In this document: in pieces, positions 45,471 through 58,000 of the stretch
Numbering within the stretch: position 1 is the stretch's first letter
Layout of the letters: the number at the start of each line of letters is the position of its first letter
DNA from: Hymenopellis radicata
Lineage: Eukaryota > Basidiomycota > Agaricomycetes > Agaricales > Physalacriaceae
Assembly: GCA_015501595.1 (NCBI GenBank)
Contig: JADNRX010000001.1
Coordinates: 558,001 to 622,000, forward strand
Direction of reading: 5' to 3'
Length of the DNA stretch: 64,000 bases
The notes under the pieces: model-generated
What the model saw: the letters and a program-made list of their open reading frames with translations, nothing else
Told to the model about the DNA's origin: nothing
Database searches by the model: none
Translations under genes and position numbers: made by a program

Positions 45471-48400
45471 CTACAGCGTGTCTAACAGCTTCTTCAGTTC
45501 CTCCACATCAGCCTTGAAGCCGTTGTTACTTCCACCAACTACCCTCTCTCCACCATATCCGCCACCATCTGGAGTCGTCGTCTTTCCGTCATCTTGAGCG
45601 AGCCACTGATCAAGCTGTTTCTTAATGGACCGCGCCTTCAGACGGTAATGCGTCCGGATGACATCCTCAAAGGGCTCCGGCGGATTTTTCAAGTTCTCCA
45701 GCATCTGAGAGCACTATCAGAACATGAAAGTAGCCCATGACTTGGAAAGCATACCGCTGTCTTCACGACCATACGACGAACATTACCAGAATCTGATGCG
45801 GACTGTGAATCGTTATGGTACACCCGAGACGGACTACATACAAGCATGGGATTGAGGCGTTCCGGCACTGTTTGCCCATCCAGGTTCATTGAGGTACGGT
45901 TCCTCACAGAGGATCATCGACTGTATCGAGATCAGCACCTGAGTTCAGAATATAAGCTTCCTCCGAGAACCACTCCACACAACATGTCAAACCTGTAGTA
46001 GCGTCGACTTCCCGGCAACCCATCCCGGCCCTTGCCACGTCCCCAAAAGCGACAAGCACACTTTTCCGTCCTGTATAGAGCTCAACCTCAGTTGTCCAAT
46101 CAAGAGGTCGTGGATCTACATACTGCATACAAGTTAGGATTGAAACGGAATTTTCCGCCACCAGTCTGATGTCCGTGTTAGCGAATGTACGTTGTACAAG
46201 TTGGCAAGACAGAATAGACTCACAGTCATATATTTGACATGGGGAGGGGCATCGTTGTAGCGTTGAACGAGAAAGATATCAAATAAGTAACAGCCATTAT
46301 AATACCTATTCTCACTTAGCATGAGCAGGAGTTGGAGACCACGGAACTTACGGGGTGCCCTCTGGTCCAGTTATAAGGGCCTTGATGACATCAACACGCG
46401 TCTCATCTACTCGAAGGAAGATAGATGAGTCCCAAGCCACGGGTAAATTCGCAGTCAATATCGCCAGCTAAATTTGATCAGAAGAAGAAAAGCGCGCGAG
46501 ACACATCAACTTACTTCTTTTGCAATAGCCAAGGAGCGCTTGGGAATGTCCATATTCGCCAGATTACGCGCCTCTTGATTGTAATAAAACTTGTATTGCG
46601 GGGTCGATTCGGGGTCGTCCTCAGACCACGAGCCCGGTATCGTGAGATCGCAATACTCAAAGCGCGTATTCTTCGCCCATTCAACATAGGCCTTCTTCGC
46701 AGATTCCTCGCTATCTCCAGCATCGACATAGGCGCCAGGCTGAGACGACGTGAAGAGCCTCGGTAGGGACGTGTGCAATCGCTCGACAAAAGCGTCGCCT
46801 TTAGTGTCGCGTAGAGAACGATCTATTGCGGTTGTGGTCGAAAGGATACGACGACAGAAATTAATTAACGCTTGATTCTCCTCGGATACGACAGTGGTTG
46901 ATTCTTTCGATTTGCCTTTGTGATCAATCGTCATGCGCTTTTCTTCTTCAGTCAACTCTTTTGGACCGTCATCAGCTGGCTTCATGCCCTCAAGCCCCTT
47001 CATAGCAGCTTGGGCTTGAATGGCGATCCCTTCAAGAAGTTCGCGAGGACTGGCGCTGCCCTCGTAGACGATCATCCGTTCGCGGAAGTGACTGCTAGAC
47101 TTGGACGTCTTCTTCGGGGTGACCACTTTGACTGAGACCACAGCCATAATGGGCATGGCCATCATACTTGCTAATGCTTCATGACTAGAGATGGTCTGTG
47201 AAAAATCAGTATGCGACTACGCCACCGCAAGGAAAAGAGTGTTCATACCCCTAGCCATTCCAGAAGTTCGAAGTATAGTACGCGACGGTCAGACATATCC
47301 GCCAAGGAATCATTTCGCAAAAGGGCACTGCACACATTATTGAAGCGACGACGCAAATGGGCCAAAGCAGTCGGATGAACCAAGAAGTCACTAGTCTGAC
47401 CGCCACCAGGGCGGTGTAGGTTGGGCAGGTATTCGCGAATTGATGCTAAGAGGTTTCCAATTTTCTCATCTTTGGCATGTTGCAAAGCCATGGCTTCAAG
47501 CTGTCCTGAGTTCTGCAGAAAGGATTGATCGGGGGCAATCTTAAGAGAACCAATACAACACTTACATCTTCTTTAAGGTTGCCAGCATAACCGATCCCTC
47601 CCTTGGCCAAATGAGCTGGAAAGTATGGTTCATCGTCGTCTGCGTCTTTCGAAGGAGTACTAGTCATAGAGCTCAAAGGCGTCGTCTTTCTCCTCTTATT
47701 GCTCCTCGGCTTCGATTCCGTATCGCTCTGGCTTTGTTCTACGAACATTTGTTCTAGCATGAACAAACCAACCCCAAGGATGACGCCCTGGAGGTTGGAG
47801 CAGTGAAAGAGAGGGTTGTCGTCCTGTGCAGCCGAAGGTCGGTGTACTTTGTCTGCGTTGATACTTTCCCCACAAGCGACACAGAATGGCTTCTTGCAAC
47901 CCTGGCACGTCTTGCGAACGATCGTAAGCAGGTGTTGTATATACGACGAGAACTCTGGCTGTTGAAAAATCTGTAAAAAGAAAACAATTGAAGGCAAGGC
48001 ATATCTTACAAATATCGCGAAGAAATCGCTCTTATTTCGAGGAACGGTCATGCCACAGTCTGGACATTGACATGCGCCTTCGGTCAACTCAGAGTAGAGT
48101 CCGAACAGAAAGCTTTGCTCGCTGCCTTCAGGACAGCCTTTCATCCATTCCCCTTGCATCATGAGCTTAACGGGAGCGTCGGAACCAGCAATGGTCGTCG
48201 TTTGGGAATCCTCTTCGACTTCTATGACCTCTTCCCGACGATCCTTGGAGAAAAAGATACCTGCGCGAGCTTTGTAAGGGATCCTTTCCATGGGCGCAAA
48301 TAAATACCTGAGTACGGGTCGACATCGGCATTGGTTTTGCTATTTGCATCGACTGGCATAGAGTCATCATCGGAATCATAGTCCACGAAATCTTCAGCTT

Positions 48401-48782
48401 CTGTACTGGAAGTTGTAGGAATGCTTAAACGCCAAAGGACCACTGACCTCCGTCGTCTTCCATTTCCTCGTCATCGTCGTCGTCTGGGGTCTGTCACGAG
48501 GATGAGAACGCGCTACACAGCCGCAAGTGAGACGCACCGCCATCCGTGGACGTTTGGTCGCCGTCGATGACTCTACGACCATCTGCGCGTCGTCATCGTC
48601 GAGCACGTTATCGAACTTTCCCTCGAATATGCGTTCAGCAGCCTCCATGACGTCCTTGTGCTGCTGTAGAGCTGCACGCGCCTGGCCACGGGTGGCTCCC
48701 TGCCTAGCTCATCAGTACGAATTCTAGGGTGCAGAGGCGAACAAGTAACCATTTCCATTAACTGTTCAATTTGTTTCTCCAT
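45471..48782 (-). CDS. Ubiquitin-conjugating enzyme with N-terminal UBA and BIRC6/UBE2O-like UBC domain
   Basis: Large E2 of the kind that can act as its own E3. Start MEKQIEQLMEM (48782), spliced to GATRGQARAALQQHKDVMEA: a UBA domain, followed by an acidic Ser-rich stretch. A middle region has Cys pairs (CQCPDCG near 48060, CQGCKKPFCVACGE near 47890), which look like zinc ligands. Then a helical part (ELLEGIAIQAQAAMKGLEGM) and the UBC domain: VDVIKALITGPEGTPYYNGC, YNDAPPHVKYMT, GGGKFRFNPNLY, and the catalytic GKVCLSLLGTW (near 46080), then STLLQ to SMILCEEPYLNEPGWANSAG. The HPN-like position is FNPNLY, as in BIRC6/UBE2O. The C-terminus (ARSIKKQLDQWLAQDD) ends at 45471. Likely functional; substrates unknown. 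Confidence 0.85.
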
Positions 48783-48922
48783 TGCAATTGTGGAAGAAAA
48801 CAAGTCAAAAACGTTGAGAAGATGGATGCCAAAAGGAAGAGAGACGGATCCGATTACATAAGGCACTGGTCTTGGGGTCAAGTGGAAGGTATCAAAGTCA
48901 TCATCGTCGTAAGTACTAAGTA

Positions 48923-49754
48923 ATCAAGCAGAAACCAAGCTGTCCATTGCATTAATCCGCTCATATTCATTATTGATTTGGCGAATAAAGTCATTCGCGG
49001 TGTGGCCATTCTAGCAGCGAGTTAATCTAGGCCTAGCTTCAATTGGACAGTCACTTGCCTCGCATTCCTTCCAGGTGCCGTCCCGAACACAGACTACGCT
49101 TCCATTGATAAGGACGGTGCAGCTGCGCCTGGATAACAATCAGTTTCAAATCTTCTTCAGCCGAAGGGGCATACTCAATCTCCATGTCCTGTGCCATTTT
49201 GACGCTCTCCTGGAGGAGACGCACACCCTCTTCGCCATGTCCATCTGGACCTGCGCATTCTCCCGCGCCAGCGTTCCAATCAATCTTGGCAGAATTCGCG
49301 CATTTTAACGCGGTCTCGGGCCTGCCAATCATCTCTGGCCCTTGATAGTTGGAACAGTGAATGAATTCCCAAAATTGACTGAAATCCGCGTATTTGGCGA
49401 CGCAAAGTTGGTGCACATCTCCAGCACACTCCTGAGGGCCATGGGGACAGACAACGCCAAAATCGGGTTCCGAGTCGTCCAACCTGACGGCGTTGATTGC
49501 ACAGAACGTCGACGAAACGAAATGACGCACTCTCCGACATAGACAAGCGACAGGTCAATCTTGTTGACTACCTTTTTCAATACAGCATCGAAGATGTTTT
49601 CGCAGAGCAGAGCATCGCGACATCTGCTTTGGACGCCAAGGTGGACTGGTACTTTGACCTCGTCCTGGAGGGTGAAGGGCGTCTCCTGGACGGTAAAGGG
49701 GAATGCAGAGTACGCCAAAGGAATAAGCGAAGACAAGACGAACAGCAACAGCAT
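48923..49754 (-). CDS. GILT-like secreted or lysosomal protein
   Basis: GILT enzymes are soluble thiol reductases of the endolysosome. Start MLLLFVLSSLIPLAYSAFPF (49754) is a signal peptide. Then VPVHLGVQSRCRDALLCENI, with the beta-strand and helix order of a thioredoxin fold, LNDSEPDFGVVCPHGPQECA, NVHQLC-like GDVHQLCVAKYAD, IHCSNYQGPEMIGR, KIDWNAGAGECAGPDGHGEE, and the C-terminal LINGSVVCVRDGTWKECEN. The stop is at 48923. In place of the usual CxxC active site the sequence reads CRDALLC, which leaves the pair five residues apart; this may be a fungal variant or a non-reductase member. Length about 240 residues and four exons, joins plausible. Confidence 0.78.
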
Positions 49755-49926
49755 TGACAGCGTCGTCGTGGTGAGAAGGAGAATTGAGCGGCGCTGCTTC
49801 CGAGTGGTGAAAATCGCGCATTGCGATCAGAACTTACGTCATAGGGACGTCTGGATTGTGTTTTTAAACGCGAAGTCAAAGTGTAACCTAAGACTAAATG
49901 CTGCCATTTGACGTTGAATCCATATT

Positions 49927-50709
49927 TTAGCGTGAAAACCACATTTTGCGCGCTTCCTCGTCGCTTGCCGGAGGTTCAAAATACTTGCAGCGTTCTCTGA
50001 AAGCTGTTGAATGTTAGAGAAATGGTGGACATGGCTACTCTAGCTATACAGTAACGCTTACCGTCGACGGAACGCTGTCGAACGATGGTTTCGACATTGA
50101 GCTCTCGGTGTATCTGCTCACGCTGTACGGACGTTATTCTCGTCTACTCAGACATGGCACCCACGCACCTTCACTGTATCGCTGAATATCTCTGCCTGGG
50201 CTTTTCTTTGCGACGCAGGCGTTGATTCAGAGTTTTCCACGATGGCCTTCTTATCTTGGACTGACTTGTCGACGACATCTACACAAAACTGGACAAGTTG
50301 AGTCCGACGCGTCCAATTTGCTAGTATTTTTCTCGTATTAGAAACTTTGTGAAATCCTGCGCAGAAATGCATAGCCGACGACGCACACATAAGTTCCTGC
50401 CATAGGTAAAAGCACGCCTGGTCCTGCACTGTGCCCTTTCCCGAGGGCGACCCCCGTTCCTTGTCGCGCATAACGGCATTAGCGCGATTTAAGCGCATTG
50501 TTATGGTATCATCCAATCTTCTATATTCCTTCAACAGATCTGGGTGTGCCTTGGCCTCAGCCCGGAAAAGACAAGTTGAAAGAACGTCGACACACGCCTT
50601 TGAACAAACTAAGGTTATTACATGTCGTGGCTGACACGTGTACGATCTGCGGTGTCAATGTTGGTGCTTGAAGTGCGAGACTACCCAAAAGCGGGGTCGC
50701 CGGAGACAT
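49927..50709 (-). CDS. MIX23 (CCDC58/Cid2) family mitochondrial protein
   Basis: MIX23 proteins sit in the mitochondrial intermembrane space and aid protein import. Start MSPATPLLGSLALQAPTLTP (50709), then TTCNNLSLFK. Here a GC-AG intron (58 nt, starting GCGTGT, with CTGAG near the acceptor ACCCAG) restores the frame: LFK joins DLLKEYRRLDDTITMRLNRA. Then YLWQELM, NWTRRTQLVQFCVDVVDKSV, ASQRKAQAEIFSDTVK, REQIHRELNVETIVRQRSVD and AFRERCKYFEPPASDEEARK, stop 49927. These C-terminal motifs (RELNVE, RECKYFxPP) are the family signature. Read without the GC-AG intron the gene would look frameshifted, so the intron call matters. Confidence 0.85.
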
Positions 50710-51460
50710 TGTAAAAGATCAGATAAACGTTCGGGGTGAAAGACGAAGTTCAAGAGGTGCTGTATTGGTCATAATAGTGTGATCGGCGATCGATGCCATA
50801 TATGGGCATTTTGGTGGCGGCACAAGACACAATGTTGCGTCGAGTAGTTAACCGATTGAATGGCAGACAGCATGTTCCCGACGTGTCCGCCTATTCAGGA
50901 CCCACCTTTCTGTAGACGGCCGCCAGGCAAAAGCCTAGATCCATTGGGTAAGTGCCCTTGCTTTGTTCTGCGCTTACCATCACGATGAAGCGCCTGATGT
51001 TTCTCCTCCTGGGTGCCGGGTATCAGGATAGCCGCTTACAATGTGCTCAGCTGAGCAAAGCTCTAGGCTAAATCAGGCTGAATCTACGGCGACCACATGC
51101 CAGTGAGAGTGAGGACCCACTCAACCAAATAAACACAAATGGCCGTCGGGGATGGGGTATTCTCTCTGGAACGCCTCGGCTGTCTGCGCACAATTACAAT
51201 GCTTCGAGCGCTTGCGCTTAGCGCTTATCCCTGACATTGAGTCATAGAACCCAAGTGCATCAAGCACCCTCCTTTCTCGATGTGATGCTGCCATGGGATA
51301 ACATTGTACATGCCGACACTGGCACCGGATCTCAATGGAACGATGCTAACCATATCTCCCGCAACAATTATCGGAGAACGAAAAATATCGCGATGAACGC
51401 CCCATGATAGTTCACAATACAACAAAAGCACAGTGATAAAATACTTCAACTTGGTCCAAG
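50710..51460. other. Intergenic, nothing recognised
   Basis: About 750 bp between the MIX23 5' end and the zinc-finger gene 3' end. A minus-strand open frame (51225-51479) has a hydrophobic stretch but starts inside the 3' end of the zinc-finger gene and lacks other support. Confidence 0.4.
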
Positions 51461-52870
51461 TTAGTTCTGTGGATTCCATGGCGCCATTGACTCGTGCTCA
51501 GATGAAGTTTCGGCCAGCTTCTTCTGTCTCTTCGTAGGCCGCGGTACATGGCCATGCACAGAGACTTTATGGCGATGAAGAGCGGCGGGATCGTTGAAAT
51601 CCCGCCCGCATTGCTCATAGGGACATAAGCTAGTTCTGACTCCAGTGCTGTTGACGCAAGATTAGTCAGGGCTCGTTGAGAAGCGAAGAACTCACTGCTG
51701 ACTACTCATATGAACTTGTACATTTGTTTTCTGCACGAGAACCATTATTTCAATCCGAATGAGCTTTCAAAGAATCTTACTTGAGGGAATCTGGCATTGC
51801 AGTACTCACAAGAGTAACGTCTAGGTGAAATGTCAGTAAAGCGTGTCTCGCAACGAGAGAAAGCGTCGTACAAAATCTTCATATGTACAGTCTCTACGTG
51901 CCGCTTCATAAGTTGTCGGTTTCCTCTGTATAGGCACTGTGAGGTCATCCCAGTCCCGTTGCGCCACAAACACTTGTAACTTTTGTCGAAAGACTTTTCC
52001 GCATGCTTTAGCCAGCCATTCTTGTCATCAGAGTCGTGAGTTGTTGTCGCAGAAGGTGAGGCGACGGGAGGGGTAACCTCTCGATGCATGGGTGGTGAAT
52101 CACTTCGGCGCATTTGTGGAAGTAGCCGTGACGGAGATGACACAGCGGAGCCCCCAGTGAGCAGCGAGTTAGTTGGCCGGGCCCTAGGAGAGGGACTGCG
52201 CGCCACAAAATCGCTGTGCACCGCGTCGCTGTGTGGGCGAATGAAATGGATATCGGCAATGCTCGTACGTCTGTCGACAGATCAGATATACGTGTTGAAC
52301 AGTTAGAAGTCACTGACCGCATCGGTTCCACTAATGTGGCGACGCTAATGTTTAAGATGTCAGTAAGAACATGAGTGTAAACAAGTTATGACACTCACGA
52401 AGATTGATCTGTTGGGGAAGGAGGAATCCTTAGTGGTGGGAGAGTGATTAACTCTCTTTCTCGGCTAATGGGAGAAGACGATGCGACAGAAGAATTCGAA
52501 GAGTTGTCATCATCGTGACCTGAGGGTCGATAGTTTGGTGTATGTTTATCCAAGATGGAGCTCTCAAGGCGAGGCCATCGATATGTCCCAGTACTTGAGG
52601 CAAAATTCCGTAGAGATACACCGCGAAGAGGTGGTGTGGGGACCTTCAGCCCGAGTCTCTCGTCTTCACCACCGCTAGGGCTGTAATGGAATTGAGTAAC
52701 ACATATAATGCCAAGGACCATAGCCGCGACCTTTTCGAAAACATGTAGGATTCCGGTCGCGTCCTAGTATCAAAGAGAGTTCAAAGGCCACTTCGCACAG
52801 AGTAAAAGATGACCGACCTGGAGTTAAGTGGACGACTCGTAGTAACTGTTCGGGGTTGTGCACTGTCCAT
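51461..52870 (-). CDS. C2H2 zinc-finger protein, probable transcription factor
   Basis: Start MDSAQPRTVTTSRPLNS (52870). Exon joins carry it through a disordered Ser/Pro-rich part (KVPTPPLRGVSLRNF, SSNSSVASSSPISRERELIT), then TSIADIHFIRPHSDAVHSDF and RSPSPRARPTNSLL. The C-terminal third holds three C2H2-type fingers: CLWRNGTGMTSQCLYRGNRQ to KRHVETVH (near 51900), CEYCNARFP with QVHMSSQH after an intron (51800-51700), and CPYEQCGRDFNDPAALHRHK to VSVH (near 51570). A basic end (PTKRQKKLAETSSEHE) could be a nuclear signal; stop 51461. Target genes unknown. I am sure of the fingers and less sure of the two small middle exons near 52300. Confidence 0.75.
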
Positions 52871-53595
52871 GGGCCGTGTTAGGAAATGGTTATTGTCTGT
52901 GGCGTCCTAAAGTGGAAAGCTGCGAGTCCCAGGTCGGTCGGCTGACAAACCGTCAGTCTTACGGTAGGAAATTGATTGATTGACAGACGTTATAGAGAGA
53001 CAAGATGCAAGGAAGGGGAGTGGCGAGCACAAAGAGAGCGGTAGAGGGTACAACATTCGGTAGATAGATCCGCGCATATTTAAACAGAAGGAACCATCAC
53101 CTTATTTGCTAGGCCAGATTCACGATCAGCGTATCTCCGACATACCAAAGGGGATTTGAACCATTTTGATCGAGACAGGCGCTTGGAGGTTCAGTCACAT
53201 CATATCAATGTTGTTCTTGGTTAATTCTTCGTGGGAAGGGCGGTAACAGCGCATTTGTTCAGATTTATTCTTCACCTGCGTAAACCTAACAGAAACCTAT
53301 CAGGTACGTTCTTTCAAGCCTGAATTGAATTACATACATAAATGCCGACGATTATGAGATGTTATCTCGGACCGTTGGTGCACGTAAAGGTTCAGGCGCG
53401 ATGATAGCAACGTGTCGAGGTCAATGCATCGTTTCCGTCGCGTTGCATAGGCAGGGATGGAATCGCATTTGCAAATAGTATACACCAGTGAAGAACAAAG
53501 CTACTGTACATCTCGCGTATTTCAGTTACTATGCCTACGTGTGGGTTCAGTCCAGGAGCATCGCGCGACGAACGGTTGACGGCATACCATGTAGA
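52871..53595. other. Intergenic, nothing recognised
   Basis: About 725 bp upstream of the zinc-finger gene and downstream of the next gene. No supported frame; a pattern GGTTCAAATCCCC (minus strand, near 53155) looks like a tRNA B box but has no tRNA around it. Confidence 0.4.
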
Positions 53596-54226
53596 TCAGA
53601 AAACCATCGGTTCAACGCGATCCTTGAAAGCCCCCAATTCTGTACTCCAGTCCTCTTCCTCTTCAGTGGCAGTGGGAAGTGGAAGCATGTGGGCGCTTGA
53701 CGAGGGACCTGGACCGAAGGCCGCCGGCGACGATTGTGTCTTTCCAAACGCTGACCTCCTTAAAGGTTTCATGGGCCTGTTGGTGATTTGGACAAAGCCA
53801 TCATCCACAGACATCCTGACCTCTGGAGTGGGAGTCGCGTCGGAGTCTCCATCTTCTTCCACGTCGTCCTCGAGGCTACGTTTGCGCGTCGTGGAAGAGG
53901 TGGGTAAAGAGGAGCTAGAGTACACATCCAGGAGGGTATCGTTGGCCGAAGAGAAGATAGCTTCTCCGGTCGAGTGGGCTCGTGAAGGGCCATGCGTACG
54001 AGTGAATCGATTGGTGTTATACCCTTCGGTCACATCTGCATAGGCGCATCAGGAATGCAGCCACACGGAAATAATAGTAATAATAAGTACTACTTTTCCT
54101 AACACGCGAGCTGACACTTCGAAGAGCGGCAGACCAATCAGGCGCGGTGCTAGTAAGTAAACTGGACAATAAGCGAGCTGCCAGCGCATGGGGCACAAAT
54201 GACGCACGCGGGTGATGTCGGGGCAT
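53596..54226 (-). CDS. Small unknown protein, two exons
   Basis: I do not recognise it. Exon 1 starts at ATG 54226 (MPRHHPRASFVPHALAARLL), reads about 44 residues with an Arg/Leu/Ser-rich amphipathic character like a mitochondrial presequence, and splices (GTAGTA...ATGCAG, about 54092-54035) in phase to VTEGYNTNRFTRTHGPSRAH. The rest is Ser/Thr-rich with an acidic patch (SLEDDVEEDGDSDATPTP), a short ordered-looking FVQITNRPMKPLRRSAFGK, and WSTELGAFKDRVEPMVF before the stop at 53596. About 190 residues. The function cannot be told from the sequence. Confidence 0.65.
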
Positions 54227-55006
54227 TTGAGGCGGTGTTTGACGCGTACAAACTGTCCGTCAATACGCGTTTGTTGTGTGTATCCATTTTTGGGACAAAG
54301 CTAGAGCAATGTTGTGGTCACTTCCAAGAGAGTCAACTTCCGGCGGTACGCGGTACCACGCTACTGGTGCCCCTGATCACATCCGAAACAGGCAATTCGA
54401 AAGGAGAACTAAAATGGTGACAAAAAACATTTCAAGTTCTGGGAGCGAGGCCACACAAAGTACAGGTGCGGTGTACGCTAAGCGCCTGTCGGCAAGATTG
54501 GAGTGTATCGGAGCCGGGCTCATTGTTCTACAATTGGCGCTGCGAAATGCCACTTAACGGTGATTGCTCTGATAGGCGCGAGATGAGATGATTAACAGGA
54601 TGTTCGTTCACAGGGAGCAAAGCCACTGAGAGTCGACATACACTGTGCCAGCGATGATCTATCGGCAGAGTTGGCATAAGGCAAATTGAACAGGTCTCGG
54701 GGCTATGCCGTGGACCCACTTTCGTGCTATGACTCTGAGTAATTCGGCCAAGATGAAGAACCAACTCCGCCGATCCTGAGAGTTTTCTGTGACTCGACAG
54801 AGCCAGATTGAAGCAAATATTGTGCTTGTAGTAATTGTGGCGTACCATAACCTTAACCCCATGTCGGCACTTCGGACCGACTTCCTCGGCCTGAACGGCA
54901 TCAATGTTGAGCGTGTCATCGGTCATGCGCCATCTGGAACATCCTCTGACTGTCTGCCAGGCAGGCCAGTTTTCCCTCGCCACCGTCGACGACGACGACG
55001 ACGTAA
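54227..55006. other. Divergent upstream region, 780 bp
   Basis: Lies between the small unknown gene and the Kelch gene. It contains a short (GAC)n run at about 54988-55003, right at the Kelch start. No other gene is supported. Confidence 0.4.
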
Positions 55007-58000
55007 ATGGCCCCGGGGCTGTTTCTCTTTTTTCTGTTTTGCTGTCGCTCTCTTGTCCTCACTTATGCTCAGTCTATCTCGACTTCGATAACCGTGCCAC
55101 CTTTGCAATGGATCAATTTAACCAACCATCTCTCAGGCTCGACATCACCCCCGGCGTTGAAGGATGCGACCATAGGGTATGATGAAACAAGGTCCGTTCT
55201 CCTTCTGACCCCTTTGCTATGCTCACCAATACCCAGTCGCTCCTTGATAGTATTTGGCGGTGAATCCCAAGCCGGTGTCGCACAGTCTACGACTTATCTG
55301 TACGCTGACTTGAATCTTCACCTCTACCACTCTCTAATTACCGTACAGTCTCAACCTTGACTCCCTGACTTGGTCAATTCCCCGTCCTCCCGACTCACTG
55401 GACAGTACGCCGGCTGCGCGTAGTTCTGGTGTTGCTGGGTGTGATTTTGCCGCGAGCAAGTACGCGTCTTCTTTCTGTCTCGCTGCTTTCTGCTCATTTT
55501 GGTGTCAGCCGTCACGGATTTGTGGTCATCGGCGGAAAAGGCTCAAGTGGACAGGCTTTATCAGATGTTTGGGTGCGTCGAGGTGATTTCGCCGCAACGT
55601 CTTACTGGAATTTCGGTCACAGGAATTCGACTTTACCAACCAGTTTTGGGCCCAGGTGCAAATATCGGCTGGTGCTCCACCAGCTCGGTGGGGCGCCGTT
55701 GGTGGCATTGACATTCGAACTGCGCCCATCCAAGATTCCGTTGTACCAGGCCCGAACAACACCCTCTACCTCGTCGGTGGCACTGATGGCTCGCAAGTTT
55801 TCTCTCTTTCCGATGTCTGGAGACTGAACATTTCTGGGGCACTCTCTTCGAACCTTGTGAACGACACTTCGGGCAGTTGGGACCGCGTATCATTCGGCAA
55901 CCTGCCTTCACGAACCGGCGCCGGCGGAACAGTGCTTCACCAGCAAGTCATCGCCGTGGGTGGCTGCGGTTCTTCCTCCGGCAATGAATCGTGTGTCAAG
56001 CAGGATTCTTACATTCTCAATACGGCAGATGACACTGGACTTTCTCCCACCGGTTGCCCCGTCCCTCGGACAAGTCCGGTTGTGGTGGCTAATACCAATA
56101 CATTCTCCACCAGTTTCTCGTCCCAAGTCTTTCTTCTCTTGGGAACCTTCGACGACTCTCTTTGGTCTGACGGTGGGAATTTGGCCAAGGGAGAAGTGGT
56201 AAGTTACATCAAAAAATTATGTCTTTCCCAGCCGTATTGACCATCAATGCAGGCCATCCTCGACACAAATACATTGACTTGGAGTAGGGTCTTGCCGTCG
56301 GGTGACCCAGGCATGTCGCCGCCTGAAACATTCAAAGCCTTGTTCTAACGCCCACACCAGGAGATAATGGATTAGAAACATTTCCCAGTCCTCGAAAGGG
56401 CGCTGCAGCTTTGGCGTACTCCTCCGCCTTGGTGGGTACATCAAGAAACGCTGCCTCTGATATTATTGTAAGCACTTCTGTGTAAACCGGATACGACTCG
56501 CTTATCGATTCTGTAGGTCTTCGGAGGTCAAGATGATAACGGTGACTATCTCTCCGAAGTCTGGATTTTACGCGCATACAATGGAAGCGTAACTTCCTCC
56601 AGTTCACAGTGGAGTGGATATGGAACAGGTGATCTGGAAACGGGCGTGGATGCAAGCGGCGTCCATGTCTCTGTCCAGATACTCTCCGAGTGTGCAAAGG
56701 CTTTATCCTCATCCGCGACCTCGACGACGTCATCACAATCACCTACTAGCTCAACCGGATCCCCAGGCGATGGTACTGCACCATCAGTGCCGCTATACGA
56801 CACCTCCTTCTATCACAAGCTCTTTGCGCCGTTGTCTCTGGCCGCGCTCCTGCCCGGACTCATACTTTTCAGGCTCTTTTCGCCCGTATATAGTAATGTC
56901 CCACGGACGGAAAGCGCTTTCAGGTGGATATACCTTTCTGGACTGATAGTCTTAATATCGTACGGGATGGGGGTTGCCGCATTAGCGCTGTCTTTCGCAA
57001 CGACGACCCTCAATAATTCCGTTTCAAAGCGATCCACCTCGGACAGCGTATTGAAAACCGGCCATGGCAAAGTCGGCCTGGCCTTTTTCATTGGGCTTTA
57101 CGCTGTCGTTCCCACCCTTTTGTTACTCTTGACATGTTCTCGCCATCGCGGCGACTCAGTGTCAAGAGAGTGTGAATCACAAAAACGATCTACGGAATTG
57201 ACTGAAAAACTGGGCTCCCCGGCTGAGGGCTCCTCTCGCGACCCGATTGTCGCTGACTATCAAGAGCCCTCGAGATCAACTACTCCCCGCATGCGGACGC
57301 CATCATTCGGGACATCGGTTGGGATGATGAGACCGAGTGGTGAAGATCCTCTAGTTAGTGATAGCGAGTCTCTAAACTCGGGTGGCCCGCAGCGTACTTT
57401 CGAAGTGATGAGTCGACCGCCTCGACATCAGAAGAACAGTGGCAGCTCGCATTGGCTCTCACCAACCCCCATTGAACCTCAGCAAGCGCAACGCACCTTG
57501 GCCGAAATCGATTGGCTCCAACGGCGACGGAGCCTTAACGCTGTGGTAAGTATCCAGCTTGCTGAGTGCTTGCATCTCCCTAACGTATATCCAGGATGAG
57601 CTAGATTATGCGATTACGCAGCGTATTCGAGCTCAACAGGCTCCTTCAGATCAAAATGTTGCCCAGTCACATTCACTTCTGACCATGTTTCCGCCATGGT
57701 TGGAGGTTTTTATACGATTTCTTCTCCACTTTTTCTTCCTTGGACTCTGTATCGTATGTCTAGTGGCGCTAAACGCCCGCGCTCCTGCATCCACCTTTGG
57801 CGTCTTTCTGGCGTGGGTGGTTCTCGCGTATATATTCATCATATATCTCGCCTGGATTGGTCGACCACCCTTATCCACCCTCACCATCATCTTCCTTCGA
57901 TTGCGCACTGCCAACTCTCATTCTCCCCCGCCTGAATCGAATTCGGAATCTCGAAACCTCTCCTCGGATGGGCCGTATTTGCACCAGCCTTCGCACCGTG

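Noticed and set aside
50148..50709. MIX23 first looked like it had a one-base insertion after LSLFK.
   Set aside because: A GC-AG intron with a good branch site and acceptor gives LFK-DLLKEYRRLDDT, which matches the family better than the inserted-base reading.
53148..53162. GGTTCAAATCCCC on the minus strand as the T arm of a tRNA.
   Set aside because: No matching T stem and no A box at the right distance upstream.
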